A stretch of DNA of 64,000 bases. Origin: Streptomyces sp. NBC_00459 (GTDB lineage Bacteria; Actinomycetota; Actinomycetes; Streptomycetales; Streptomycetaceae). The stretch is from the NCBI RefSeq assembly GCF_036013955.1, contig NZ_CP107903.1:2294001-2358000 (forward strand), in the 5' to 3' direction. The notes under the pieces were generated by a model. It did no database searches and had not been told where the DNA came from. It saw only the letters and a program-made list of their open reading frames with translations. The position numbers were made by a program, and so were the translations under genes. Below, in pieces: positions 1-8,626 of this stretch; within the stretch, counting starts at the first letter, position 1, and every line of letters begins with the position of its first letter.

Positions 1-480
1 CTGCTGCCGGTGGTACCGGAATGGAGCGGGGACACCGAGGCCGCCGCCCGGCACATCATGGACGGCCTGACGCACCTGGAGGTGCACCCCGACGTCGCGC
101 CCGGCGTGCGGAAGCTGCACGAAGCCGGGTTCCGCCTGGTGACGATGACCAACGGCAACGCCGCCCTGACCCGGCGGCTGCTGGCCGGGGCGGGCCTCGA
201 CGAGTACTTCGAGGCGATGCTGGACGTCAGCGGTCCGCGCTGCTGGAAACCGGCCCCGGCGGCCTATCGGTACGCCGTCGAGCAGGCCGGGGTCCGGCCG
301 GAGCAGGCGCTGATGGTCGCCGTCCACCCCTGGGACGTCGACGGCGCGCTGCGGGCCGGGCTGGCGGGGGCGTGGCTGCGCCGGGACGCGGCCGTCTACC
401 CCACGACGATGACCCGGCCGACGTATGTCGTACAGGACCTGCCGGAACTCGCCGAGGTGCTGGTCGCGGCCCGGGAGTGA
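1..480 (+). CDS. HAD-family hydrolase (haloacid dehalogenase type II-like), N-terminus outside window
   Basis: Reading frame 1 is open from the first base to a TGA at 478-480, so the gene starts upstream of the window and its nucleophile Asp motif is not visible. What remains shows HAD motif II (T-M-T-N-G-N, with the Thr after the hydrophobic strand), the motif III lysine in K-P-A-P-A-A-Y, and a motif IV region V-A-V-H-P-W-D with the acidic residue. The H-P-W-D form is typical of haloacid dehalogenase type II enzymes, which hydrolyse 2-haloacids or related substrates in the cytoplasm. The actual substrate cannot be told. It converges on the phosphopantetheinyl transferase gene, 33 bp away. 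Confidence 0.8.
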   Translation: MLPVVPEWSGDTEAAARHIMDGLTHLEVHPDVAPGVRKLHEAGFRLVTMTNGNAALTRRLLAGAGLDEYFEAMLDVSGPRCWKPAPAAYRYAVEQAGVRPEQALMVAVHPWDVDGALRAGLAGAWLRRDAAVYPTTMTRPTYVVQDLPELAEVLVAARE

Positions 481-513
481 AGTGAACGGTGACGCGGGGC
501 CTCCGCGGTGCCG

Positions 514-1296
514 TCAGGGGCCCCAGCCCTCGGGCAGGGCCAGGTGGCGGATGCGTTCGGTGGTGGCCAGGGCCGCCCTGTGGTCGCCGCCGAGCGGCCC
601 GACGGGCGGCAGGTCACGGAGCCTGATCGGGACGGTCGGCCAGCCCTCGGGCAGGGCGCCCGCCGCTCGCAGGGTGGGCCCGGTCGCGTCCAGGTGGGCG
701 AACCGGGCGGCGAGCCCCCGGCCGGCCAGCTTGGTGCCCGCCTCCTTGCGCGTCCACAGCCGCAGAAATCCCGCGGCCCGCTCGCCCTGCGCGAGACCCT
801 CCAGACCCGCGCGTTCCCCTGGTGTCAGGGCCCTGCGAGCGAGCCGGTCGACGCTGTCCGGGCCGGGCACGGTGTCGACGTCGACACCGATCAGACCGTC
901 GGACACCACGGCGGCCAGCACCCAGTGGCGGGTGTGGGTCACCGAGTAGTCGATCCCGGCCGGCTCCGCGCCCGCGAACCGCGGGCGTCCGTGTTCCGCG
1001 CCCGTGTCGCAGTGGGCGCAGGTACGCACGATGCGCAGGTCCTGCGGCGCCGTTCGCAGATAGTGGCTGCCGAGACCACGCTGGAGCCCGCGCGAGGTGA
1101 CGTATGTGGCCCGCGCCGGGCCGTCCGGCAGGGCGGCGGCCCGCGCTTCCTCGTCGGCCGTGAGCAGGTCCCGCCACGTCCGGTGCGACGCGACGGGTGC
1201 CGCCCACAGATGGCAGGTGCCGGGTCCCGGCACCACTCCGGCCGCCGCCCCGCGCGGCCGGGCGTCCCGCAGCCGCCCGGCCGGAGCGCCGGTCAC
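514..1296 (-). CDS. 4'-phosphopantetheinyl transferase (Sfp type)
   Basis: 260 aa, within the usual Sfp-type size. It should transfer the phosphopantetheine arm of CoA to a serine of carrier proteins. Visible signatures: Y-S-V-T-H-T near residue 117, G-V-D-V-D near 137 (the metal-binding G-V-D-x-E/D motif) and W-T-R-K-E-A-G-T-K near 181. A C-A-H-C-D...H-G-R-P segment near 93-105 is common in actinobacterial members. The GTG start at 1296 overlaps the TGA of the preceding membrane protein gene (GTGA), so it is translationally coupled as the last gene of the minus-strand run. Its natural partner is the acyl carrier protein encoded at 12291-12614; that link is inferred from context. Confidence 0.9.
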   Translation of the reverse strand: MTGAPAGRLRDARPRGAAAGVVPGPGTCHLWAAPVASHRTWRDLLTADEEARAAALPDGPARATYVTSRGLQRGLGSHYLRTAPQDLRIVRTCAHCDTGAEHGRPRFAGAEPAGIDYSVTHTRHWVLAAVVSDGLIGVDVDTVPGPDSVDRLARRALTPGERAGLEGLAQGERAAGFLRLWTRKEAGTKLAGRGLAARFAHLDATGPTLRAAGALPEGWPTVPIRLRDLPPVGPLGGDHRAALATTERIRHLALPEGWGP

Positions 1297-2030
1297 CGGC
1301 CGGCGGACAGGGTGGAGCCGGCGGTGTCCGGTCCCGGGGCGCCGGTCGGGGCCGTCCGGGCGCGCCAGCGGTGCACAAGGGCGCGGGAGACGATGAGGAG
1401 CAGCAGGCCGTCGAAGAGGTGCCAGAGGAAGTGGGTGCCCATGGAGAAGGAGCCGCAGACGCGCTCGTCCACGGTCCGCGCGGTCAGTGCCACGCCGAAC
1501 ACCACTGCGGCGCCGGCGAACGCGCCGGTGTACGCGCGCAGCGCCGCGTCCTTCGAGCGGGCCAGGGCGACGGCGATGCCGACGAGCAGCAGCAGTACGG
1601 GGACGTAGGTGCCGGACTTGTTGGGCACGTACGGTCCGGCCACGACGACGAAGGCCGCGATGAAGGCGACGAAGGCGGCGACGCCGAGCAGACACCGCCT
1701 CCAGGACAGATCGTGGAACCAGCGCAGGAAGCTCGCCAGGTACCACAGGACGAAGAGGGCGATCGGAGCGACGTCGAGGACCTGGGCCCAGCGGGTGCCG
1801 ATGGTGTGGAAGGCGAAACTGCCGACACCGATGCTCAGCATCAGCGGGGCCATGAAGCCGACACTCACCGGTGGCCTCCGCCCGGCGTCGGCCCGGTCCG
1901 CTGCGAGCATCCGCCAGATCAGCCAGGCGGCGAGGACGAAGGAGAGGTTGCTCAGCGCGTTGACGGGCTCCGCCCAGAAAGCCGTGGAGGCACGCTCGCA
2001 GTACTGGTCGACATGGTCTCGCAGGCTCAT
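1293..2030 (-). CDS. ceramidase-like multi-pass membrane protein
   Basis: 245 aa, about seven hydrophobic segments, with the pattern of the alkaline ceramidase/PAQR-like superfamily: N-A-L-S-N-L-S near residue 24, S-F-A-F-H near 71-75, and H-F-L-W-H-L-F-D close to the C-terminus. The histidines and Asp would bind a catalytic zinc within the membrane. Family members hydrolyse amide bonds of sphingolipids, but bacteria that lack sphingolipids also carry them, so an N-acyl amide is a plausible substrate here (inference, because a FeeM-like N-acyl amino acid synthase lies three genes upstream). ATG at 2030 overlaps the antiporter stop (ATGA). Confidence 0.75.
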   Translation of the reverse strand: MSLRDHVDQYCERASTAFWAEPVNALSNLSFVLAAWLIWRMLAADRADAGRRPPVSVGFMAPLMLSIGVGSFAFHTIGTRWAQVLDVAPIALFVLWYLASFLRWFHDLSWRRCLLGVAAFVAFIAAFVVVAGPYVPNKSGTYVPVLLLLVGIAVALARSKDAALRAYTGAFAGAAVVFGVALTARTVDERVCGSFSMGTHFLWHLFDGLLLLIVSRALVHRWRARTAPTGAPGPDTAGSTLSAGR

Positions 2031-3301
2031 CGGCTGGTTTCCGTCGCTTCCTGGTTCGGTTCGCGGTGCATGTGCGCTCCCTGCTCGCCGGTCTCCCTCT
2101 CCCCGGCGACGGCGAACCGCCTGGTGCCCAGCAGGGGCCCGGCCATCGCCGTCGTCACCACGGCCATGACGACCATCATCGAATAGACGGTGCCGTCGAT
2201 CAGATGGAGTTCGAGGCCGACGGAGAGGATGACGATCTCGGTGAGCCCCCGCATGTTCATCAGCAGGGCGAGGGGCATCGAGAGGGTGTGCTCCATCCCG
2301 GCCAGCCGCGCCCCGCCGTAGACGCCGACGGCCTTGCTGAGCACCGCCACGGCGAGAAGGAGCAGCAGCGTCGCCACGGCGGCCGGGCCGAAGCCGTCCA
2401 GGTCGACCTTGGATCCGGCGACGACGAAGTACAGCGGCAGCAGCAGCGCGCAGACGTGGCCCGCGCCGTCGATCACGTGGACGCGCAGTTCCTCGAAGCC
2501 GCCCCGGGGCATCACCGCCCCGAAGGCGAAGGCTCCGAAGATGTAGTGCACGCCCATCCATTCGGTGGCGGCGCAGGAGAACAGCAGTCCGACGACGAGG
2601 ACCGGGAACAGGGCGGCCAGGGGCGTCCCGCGGTCGGCGCGGCGGCGCAGCAGGCGGCCCAGCAGGGGTCGTACGACGGCCAGGAGGACCAGGACGTAGA
2701 CGGGGAGCAGGCCGATGCGCCACGGGCCGGCGTTGCCGAAGAGTGCCACCACGCCGGCCAGCGCGACCCAGGCGACCAGGTCGCCGAAGGCGGCGGCGGC
2801 CAGGGCGACGCCGCCCAGCGGGGTGCCGGTGAGGCCGCGGTCGGCAAGGACGCGGGCGAGTACGGGGAATGCCGTGACGGACATGGCGATGCCGAGGAAG
2901 AGCACGAAGCCGGTGTGCGAGTCGGGTGCGTACTCGCCGGCCAGCGGCAGGGCGACGAGGATGCCGGCCGCCAGTGGGATCAGTACCGAGCCGCAGGCCA
3001 CGCCCAGCGCGGTGCCCTTCAGCCCGCGCAGCAGCGTGTGTTCGAGTTCGTAGCCGACGACGAACATGAACAGGGCCAGGCCCGTAGCGGCGAGCGCCGA
3101 GAGCAGGGGGAGCACGTCTGCGGGCAGCAGCTTGTCGCGTACGGAGTCGGGGAGGACGAGGGGCCCGCAGGCCACGCCGGCGACGATCTCGCCGACGACC
3201 GCGGGCTGACGTATCCGGCGTGCGAGGGCGCCGAAGAGTTTGGCCACCGCCAGCAGTACGGCGAGGCTGGTGAAGAAGTGGACTGCGGTTTCGCTGGTCA
3301 T
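2027..3301 (-). CDS. cation/proton antiporter (CPA2 / Na_H_Exchanger family)
   Basis: 424 aa with about 12 transmembrane segments and no cytoplasmic RCK/TrkA regulatory domain. The order of hydrophobic helices, the G-E-I-V-A-G-V-A-C-G-P segment near residue 36 and the F-L-G-I-A-M-S-V-T-A-F-P-V-L-A-R segment near residue 133 are typical of the CPA2 exchangers that swap a monovalent cation for protons. Exporters of small molecules of this type occur in some antibiotic clusters. The start overlaps the MFS gene stop by 4 bp. The substrate is unknown: it could be Na+/K+ homeostasis or efflux of a charged product. Confidence 0.85.
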   Translation of the reverse strand: MTSETAVHFFTSLAVLLAVAKLFGALARRIRQPAVVGEIVAGVACGPLVLPDSVRDKLLPADVLPLLSALAATGLALFMFVVGYELEHTLLRGLKGTALGVACGSVLIPLAAGILVALPLAGEYAPDSHTGFVLFLGIAMSVTAFPVLARVLADRGLTGTPLGGVALAAAAFGDLVAWVALAGVVALFGNAGPWRIGLLPVYVLVLLAVVRPLLGRLLRRRADRGTPLAALFPVLVVGLLFSCAATEWMGVHYIFGAFAFGAVMPRGGFEELRVHVIDGAGHVCALLLPLYFVVAGSKVDLDGFGPAAVATLLLLLAVAVLSKAVGVYGGARLAGMEHTLSMPLALLMNMRGLTEIVILSVGLELHLIDGTVYSMMVVMAVVTTAMAGPLLGTRRFAVAGERETGEQGAHMHREPNQEATETSR

Positions 3302-4773
3302 CGGTTCACCGTCGCGGAGGTCGAGGGTCGGAGGCGCGGAGCGGAACGGCCGGTACGGACGATCAGGCCTGCCGCGAGGGCCCCGAGTACGAGGAGGCCG
3401 ACCGGCAGGTAGACGGATTCCGCCAGGGCGCTGCCGAAGGCGGACCGGACGGTCTGTGCGAGCTCGCCGGCGCCGTCTGTTCCGGAGCCGCCGGCCAGGT
3501 CGGCGTCGAGGCCGTGCGCGGTCATCCGGGACGCCAGAACGGCGCTCACCGCGGCGCTGCCGAGGACCGAGCCCACCTGCCGCAGCGCGTTGTACACGCC
3601 CGCACCGGCACCGGCCTGCTCGGGCGGCAGACCTCGGGAGGCGGCCACCCCCAAGGAGGGCCAGATACAGGCGTTGGCGATGCCGGCGAGCGCCGCCCCG
3701 GCCAGGAAGAGACCGATGGGCGAGTCGGGCGTCATGAGCACCGCGAAGCCGGCGAGCGTGGCGGCGAAGAGCGCCAGGCCGGCCACAGGGGCCGCCCTGG
3801 GGTGAAGACGGTCGCCGACCAGGGCGATGAGGGGGACGAACACGATGGCGAGCAGGGCCATCGGCGCGAGCACGAGCCCGGCCTTCGCCCCGGGCAGAGC
3901 ACGCACGGACTCCAGGTAGAGGTAGAGCGGCACCATCACGGCGGCCACCGCCGCCGCGGCCAGGGCGACGGCGATGGAGGCGGCGGCGAAGGTGCGGTCA
4001 CGGAAGATGCCCAACGGCAGCAGCGGATCGGCCTTCGTGCGCTTCTGGTGGACGACGAAGACCACGAGCAGTGCGAGCCCGACAGTGACGGACCACGGGA
4101 TCCAGCCGCCCCAGCCGCGGCTGCCGCCCTCCTGGATGCCGAGAACCAGCAGGAACATGCCGACGCTGCTGAGCACAAGGCCGGGCAGGTCGAACTTGTG
4201 CGTGTGCGCGGGCAGTTCGGGCACGAGGCGCACGGCCAGGGCGATTCCGAGGAGTCCGACGGGAACGTTGGCGTAGAAGATCCACTCCCAGCCCGCCCGG
4301 TCCACCAGAACCCCGCCCAGGAGCGGTCCGAGAAGGTTGGCGAGTCCGGCGACGGCGCCCCACAGGCTCATCGCCGCGCTGCGCCGCTCCGCCGGGAAGG
4401 TACGGGTGATCACGGCCATCGTCTGCGGTGTCACCAGGGCGGCGCCGACGCCCTGCACTGCGCGGGCGACGATGAGCGTCCCGACGGTCGGGGAGAGCCC
4501 GCACCACAGTGACGCGCCGGTGAAGAGGGCGAGCCCGGCGAGGTAGACGCGCTTGGGACCGAAGTGGTCGCCGAGTCGGCCCGCGGGCAGCAGCAGCGCG
4601 GCGAACGTCAGCAGATAGGCGCTGGTCACCCAGACCAGTGACGTGACGTCGGCGTGCAGGCTTTCCATGATCACCGGGTTGGCGACGGCCACGATCGTCA
4701 TGTCCAGAACGACCATGAAGTAGCCGACGATCAGCGCCGTCAGCGCCGGCCAGGGACTGGATGGAGCGGCCAC
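3298..4773 (-). CDS. MFS drug/product exporter, DHA2 (14-TMS, EmrB/QacA-like)
   Basis: 491 aa with 14 predicted membrane helices. MFS motif A is seen as G-R-L-G-D-H-F-G-P-K-R-V near residue 65-76, and the drug-antiporter motif C region as G-L-A-N-L-L-G-P-L-L-G-G near residue 142. Members use proton influx to expel hydrophobic compounds. It sits 52 bp downstream of the FeeM-like gene and is translationally coupled to the antiporter, so it probably serves as exporter or self-resistance pump for the product of this cluster (inference from position). Confidence 0.9.
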   Translation of the reverse strand: MAAPSSPWPALTALIVGYFMVVLDMTIVAVANPVIMESLHADVTSLVWVTSAYLLTFAALLLPAGRLGDHFGPKRVYLAGLALFTGASLWCGLSPTVGTLIVARAVQGVGAALVTPQTMAVITRTFPAERRSAAMSLWGAVAGLANLLGPLLGGVLVDRAGWEWIFYANVPVGLLGIALAVRLVPELPAHTHKFDLPGLVLSSVGMFLLVLGIQEGGSRGWGGWIPWSVTVGLALLVVFVVHQKRTKADPLLPLGIFRDRTFAAASIAVALAAAAVAAVMVPLYLYLESVRALPGAKAGLVLAPMALLAIVFVPLIALVGDRLHPRAAPVAGLALFAATLAGFAVLMTPDSPIGLFLAGAALAGIANACIWPSLGVAASRGLPPEQAGAGAGVYNALRQVGSVLGSAAVSAVLASRMTAHGLDADLAGGSGTDGAGELAQTVRSAFGSALAESVYLPVGLLVLGALAAGLIVRTGRSAPRLRPSTSATVNR

Positions 4774-4825
4774 GAAAGGGTCCTCACGGGAAACGGCAGG
4801 GGGACGGGGACGGAGGCGGAACGGT

Positions 4826-6208
4826 TCACAACACGCGGCTGACGGCCCGCTTCACCCAGAAGGGGACGACCCCGACTCCCTGGACGAGCCTGGCCAGCAC
4901 ATGGGGCGACGACGTCCGCATGTGGTGGGCCAGCACGGGCCCGAACACGTACTGCCAGTACGGCCACCGGCGACCGAGCACACCGAGTTGCCTGCCCATG
5001 TCGATGGCCATGACGTGGACGGTTTCCTTGCTGTACGGATGCGTCTTGACGATGGGCAGCCGTGTGCCGCCGATCTTCTCGTAGGCGGGTACGAGCTTCT
5101 CGATGGCGTCGAGAACCAGATAGCGGCAGTCCAGGTTGAAGGCCAGCCGGGCCGTCTCCCGGAAGAGCGCGACCACGACGCCCGCGCCCCGGTGCTCGGG
5201 GTCGATCGCCAGCCGGGAGACCTCGACGAACCGGCCGCGCCAGATGTGCACGGGCAGTCCGACCGTCTCGGTCTCGATCTCGCTCAGGGCACGGTTCCCG
5301 GTGTTGACCACCACCCGGCCCGTGCCCACCGGCTTCTCCCCCAGCAGACAGACGAAACTGACGGCGTGCGCGTCGAGGCGATCGGCCACCTCCACGCTGT
5401 CCCGCACATCGGTCAGCCGTCCGAAGTGCCGGTTGCCGACCAGCCGTACGTCGAGTGCCTGGCGGTGGGTGACGTCGTCCGCCACCGTCCGCACCGTCAG
5501 ATAGCGGGCCACCCGGGCGGGGCGCACACCGGCGGCGCGCAGTTCGGCGAACCCGAAGCCCGGATCCGTACCGACGAGGACGACCGCGCTGGCGCGCACC
5601 GATGCCCGGTCGACGATCCGGAAGGAGAAGCGGACGCCCGCGGCCTCCTCCCGGCACCCGGTCAGCTGTGCGGTGAGCCGCCAGCCGCCCAGCCACGGCA
5701 GCCACGAGTCGATGACGACGGACATGCCGGGGGCCAGACAGCGACCGGGATCGTCGGCCACGAACTCCCCGTGGTACGGGGAGAGTCGCAGGATGTCGAT
5801 CTGCAGCGGGCGCCCGAAGAGGGCGCTGCTGTCCAGCCGGGCGGAGACCGGCTCCGGCAGTCGCCGGGTGCCCTCCGCGTCGAGGCCCGCCGGGAAGCGC
5901 GCCTCGACCCGGCCCGCGCGGTCGTCGACGGTGTAGTCCGTGGTGAACAGCGGGACGAGTCTGCGTCTGCGCAGCCGTCCGGCATCGGCCCGGAAGGCCA
6001 GGGCCAGCCGTCCCCCGGGCCGGACGGCGGCCGGCCGGTCCCGCTCGGGCAGGCTGAGCACGAGCGTGCCGTCCGGCCTGCGCTCCTCCAGCACGGCGGC
6101 GACTCTGCGTCGGCCGGACCAGATCAGTACTTCGGGCCGGTGCAGGTCGGACTTCCAGTAGGCGTACGTGGCATCGTGGTCGACCGACTCCGCGTGAACA
6201 AGTTCCAT
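4826..6208 (-). CDS. FeeM-like N-acyl amino acid synthase with N-terminal PilZ/YcgR-like region
   Basis: 460 aa. The C-terminal half (about residues 270-440) carries a GNAT/autoinducer-synthase-like fold with R-F-V-E-V-S-R-L-A-I followed by H-R-G-A-G, as in FeeM-type enzymes that transfer an acyl group from an acyl carrier protein to the amine of an amino acid such as tyrosine. The first about 250 residues contain two beta-rich segments (R-R-V-A-A-V-L-E..., and F-V-A-D-D-P-G-R-C-L-A-P-G) resembling PilZ-type modules, but without the clear RxxxR...D/NxSxxG c-di-GMP signature. ATG at 6208 has a GGGAG ribosome site. A carrier protein gene lies in the same cluster. Substrate specificity is unknown. 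Confidence 0.7.
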   Translation of the reverse strand: MELVHAESVDHDATYAYWKSDLHRPEVLIWSGRRRVAAVLEERRPDGTLVLSLPERDRPAAVRPGGRLALAFRADAGRLRRRRLVPLFTTDYTVDDRAGRVEARFPAGLDAEGTRRLPEPVSARLDSSALFGRPLQIDILRLSPYHGEFVADDPGRCLAPGMSVVIDSWLPWLGGWRLTAQLTGCREEAAGVRFSFRIVDRASVRASAVVLVGTDPGFGFAELRAAGVRPARVARYLTVRTVADDVTHRQALDVRLVGNRHFGRLTDVRDSVEVADRLDAHAVSFVCLLGEKPVGTGRVVVNTGNRALSEIETETVGLPVHIWRGRFVEVSRLAIDPEHRGAGVVVALFRETARLAFNLDCRYLVLDAIEKLVPAYEKIGGTRLPIVKTHPYSKETVHVMAIDMGRQLGVLGRRWPYWQYVFGPVLAHHMRTSSPHVLARLVQGVGVVPFWVKRAVSRVL

Positions 6209-6297
6209 CGTGGCTCCCCTGCTGGCTGCCCCCGCGGGCCGGTGGCGGTGCGCGCGCTGGTGCCCACCCGTGGCGCTCGATGGGCTGTGTGGGTATC

Positions 6298-6329
6298 GCC
6301 GGGTGGCGGAGCGGGCCCCGCCACCCGGC
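6298..6329 (-). terminator. GC-rich hairpin between hydrolase and FeeM-like genes
   Basis: A 12-bp perfect inverted repeat (6298-6309 with 6318-6329, 8-nt loop) lies in the 148-bp gap between the serine hydrolase stop and the FeeM-like start. No T run follows it. It may terminate or attenuate transcription coming from the halogenase end, dividing the minus-strand run into two units. Confidence 0.5.
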
Positions 6330-6356
6330 GTCATGCTGGTGTCGCCGCGCCCGCCG

Positions 6357-6914
6357 TCACCTGAGGCTGTCGCGGAACAGCTTCCAGCCCTCGCCCCAGT
6401 CACCCAGCCCGGACGAGGCGTTGATGTGCCCCTTGTGCCCGACGTTCGCCAGGCGCGAGCCCAGCCGCCCCGCAGCCGTGACGGCATGCTCCAGGGAGCC
6501 GTAGGGGTCGTCCTCGCTGGCGACCACCAGTGCCGGGAAGGGCAGCGGGGCCCCGTACGCGGCGGTGGAGAAGCCCTCCGCCTCGGTGGGGAAGTTCTCT
6601 CCCTCCGGGTCCGGGACGGCGACGAGGAACGCGGCGGTCACCCCACCGCTGTCACCGCCCTGTTCGCGGGCCCACTCCCCCAGCAGGGTGCAGCCCAGGC
6701 TGTGCGCGATCAGCACCTTCGGGCCGGGGACGGCGGCGAGCGCGTCTCCGAGGTCCTTGACCCAGGCGTCACGGGCCGGGTTGTCCCAGGAGTCGTGCTC
6801 GACCCACACACTGGTCCCGGCCTCCCGCTCGTACCACTGGCGCTGCCAGTGGTCGGGACCGGAGTTGCCGATCCCGGCGAGAAACACGTAGGTCGTCGTC
6901 TGTTCCACGCTCAC
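6357..6914 (-). CDS. RBBP9/YdeN-family alpha/beta serine hydrolase
   Basis: 185 aa, the usual size for this small hydrolase family. Seen: G-I-G-N-S-G-P-D-H-W-Q near residue 14, which is the hallmark N-terminal motif; the nucleophile elbow A-H-S-L-G-C near residue 69; an acidic residue in A-S-E-D-D-P-Y; and the catalytic His in V-G-H-K-G-H-I-N. GTG at 6914 overlaps the halogenase TGA (GTGA). It could act as an editing or release thioesterase/amidase for the neighbouring ACP-bound acyl chain; that role is inferred only from its place in the cluster. Confidence 0.85.
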   Translation of the reverse strand: MSVEQTTTYVFLAGIGNSGPDHWQRQWYEREAGTSVWVEHDSWDNPARDAWVKDLGDALAAVPGPKVLIAHSLGCTLLGEWAREQGGDSGGVTAAFLVAVPDPEGENFPTEAEGFSTAAYGAPLPFPALVVASEDDPYGSLEHAVTAAGRLGSRLANVGHKGHINASSGLGDWGEGWKLFRDSLR

Positions 6915-8626
6915 ACCTCGTACTCGACGCCCACGCCGTCGAAGCGCAGACGGTCCTGGATGAACACGGGTTCGTCGTTCTTGTCGAACCCGGAGAGCAG
7001 TCCCGCCTCCATCAGGCGGATGATGATCTGCGAGCTGAGTTCCTGCCTGCCGAGGTCACCGAGCTGGCGGATGACGTCCTTGTAGGGAACGGTCTCCTTC
7101 AGCAGGTTCTCGAAGACCTCGCGGTGGGACTCCTCCAGCGGCCACTTGATCATGTCGAGGCCGCTCTCGTTGGCGAGCACCTGCTTGGGTTCGAGGCGGA
7201 AGCTGGTCGACTCCACCTTGTAGTAGGAGTTCAGGCGGACCTCGGCGCCGTTCCACTGCAGCCGTTTGATGCGGTTGAGCTGCTTGGTGAGCTGGCCGAT
7301 CCAGCGCACCCTGGCGACGTTGAGCTCGTCGTCGGTGAACTCGTCGCTCAACTCCTGGCGCTGGTGGCGGCCGATGGCGATCATCGTGGAGGCACGGTCC
7401 CGGAAGTCGGCGACCGACCAGTCGTCGCTCGCCTGATCGATCCGCACCAGCCGGTCGAACCAGGACTTGCGGCTGAGCCGGTCGTCGTCGGCCTCGCTGA
7501 TCCGGCGCTTGACCCAGAACTCGGACTCCGGCTCGGTGAAGGAGGCGAAGGTGTAGAACGAGGCGAGGAACTCGTGGTACTGCTCGTAGGTTTCGCGGTA
7601 CGTGCGGTTGTACCAGGCGTGTACGTCGTCGCGTTCGTCCTCGTGCTGCGTGATCCGGTCGATCGCGGCAGCGGCCGAGACGCCGGACTGGCTGGCGAGA
7701 TGGACACCCTGGGAGAACAGCGGGTCGGTGAAGCAGGCCGCGTCACCGCAGAGGAAGAAGCGGTCCCGGGAGAACAGCTCGGACTCGTAGGACCAGTCGT
7801 GGACGATGCGGACCTCGTCGGTCATCTCGGCGCCGTCCAGGATGTCCATGGCCCGCTTCGCCTTGGCCAGGGTCTCGCGGTAGAAGCGGTCCGGGCCCAG
7901 TTCCTTCACCTCGGCCGCCTTGGAGCGGTCGACGACCAGGCCGACGCTGTACAGATCGCCCTTGAGCGGGATCATCCACACCCAGCCGTCCTCGAAGGTG
8001 ATCGAGTACGTGGTGCCCTTCAGGTCGCCCTCGAACGGGTCGGGGCGCTTGAAGTACGACCAGATCGCGAAGTTCTTGTAGAACTCGTCGTAGCGCCGGA
8101 TCTTGAGCTGGCGGGCCAGCGGGCTGTTCGCGCCACCGGCGTCGATGACGAAGTCGCTGGTCACCGTCCGCGGCGCGTCGTCCTGGCGCACGGTGAGCGT
8201 GACCGAGTCGCTGGCGGAGATGTCCACGTCGGTGACCGGGGTGCCCTCGTGCACGGGTATGCCGCGCTCGCGGACCTCGTCGACGAGAAGCTGGTCGAAC
8301 TCCTCGCGCTTCACCTGGATGGCGTGGTCGAAGACCCACGGGGAGGTCTTGGGAGTGCTGAACGAGAACGTCCACGGCGCCTGGTCCTGTCCCCACAGGA
8401 AGGTGGCCGACGGCTTCTTCACAAAGCCGGCCGCGTCGATCTTCTCCTGGAGACCGAGCCGGTTGAGGATGGACAGCGTCCCGGGAAGAAAGGATTCGCC
8501 GATGCGGTAGCGGGGGAAGTGGTCGCGCTCGAAGACCTCGACGTCGTGGCCGAGCTTCTGCAGGGTCAGGGCGGCCACGCAGCCGGCGGGGCCCGCGCCG
8601 ATGATGGAAACCTTCGCTCGCTTCAC
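6911..8626 (-). CDS. flavin-dependent halogenase
   Basis: 571 aa. FAD-binding G-A-G-P-A-G near residue 10, the halogenase signature W-V-W-M-I-P in the middle of the chain, and G-D-A-A-x-F-T-D-P-L-F-S-Q-G-V, the second FAD contact of class A flavoproteins. Lys70/Lys71 in V-K-K-P-S-A-T-F-L-W-G sits where PltA/CmlS/CndH-type enzymes place the lysine that carries the hypohalous species. This subgroup acts mostly on substrates tethered to carrier proteins, which fits the ACP gene in the operon. A long C-terminal region (after about residue 480) is extra. The GTG start (8626) has GGAGGAG upstream and shares one base with the previous TAG. Whether it uses chloride or bromide, and its substrate, are unknown. 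Confidence 0.88.
   Translation of the reverse strand: MKRAKVSIIGAGPAGCVAALTLQKLGHDVEVFERDHFPRYRIGESFLPGTLSILNRLGLQEKIDAAGFVKKPSATFLWGQDQAPWTFSFSTPKTSPWVFDHAIQVKREEFDQLLVDEVRERGIPVHEGTPVTDVDISASDSVTLTVRQDDAPRTVTSDFVIDAGGANSPLARQLKIRRYDEFYKNFAIWSYFKRPDPFEGDLKGTTYSITFEDGWVWMIPLKGDLYSVGLVVDRSKAAEVKELGPDRFYRETLAKAKRAMDILDGAEMTDEVRIVHDWSYESELFSRDRFFLCGDAACFTDPLFSQGVHLASQSGVSAAAAIDRITQHEDERDDVHAWYNRTYRETYEQYHEFLASFYTFASFTEPESEFWVKRRISEADDDRLSRKSWFDRLVRIDQASDDWSVADFRDRASTMIAIGRHQRQELSDEFTDDELNVARVRWIGQLTKQLNRIKRLQWNGAEVRLNSYYKVESTSFRLEPKQVLANESGLDMIKWPLEESHREVFENLLKETVPYKDVIRQLGDLGRQELSSQIIIRLMEAGLLSGFDKNDEPVFIQDRLRFDGVGVEYEV

Noticed and set aside
1297..1746. N-terminal extension of the phosphopantetheinyl transferase to 410 residues
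   Set aside because: The extra segment is read out of frame through the ceramidase-like gene; GTG 1296 overlapping its stop gives the normal family length.
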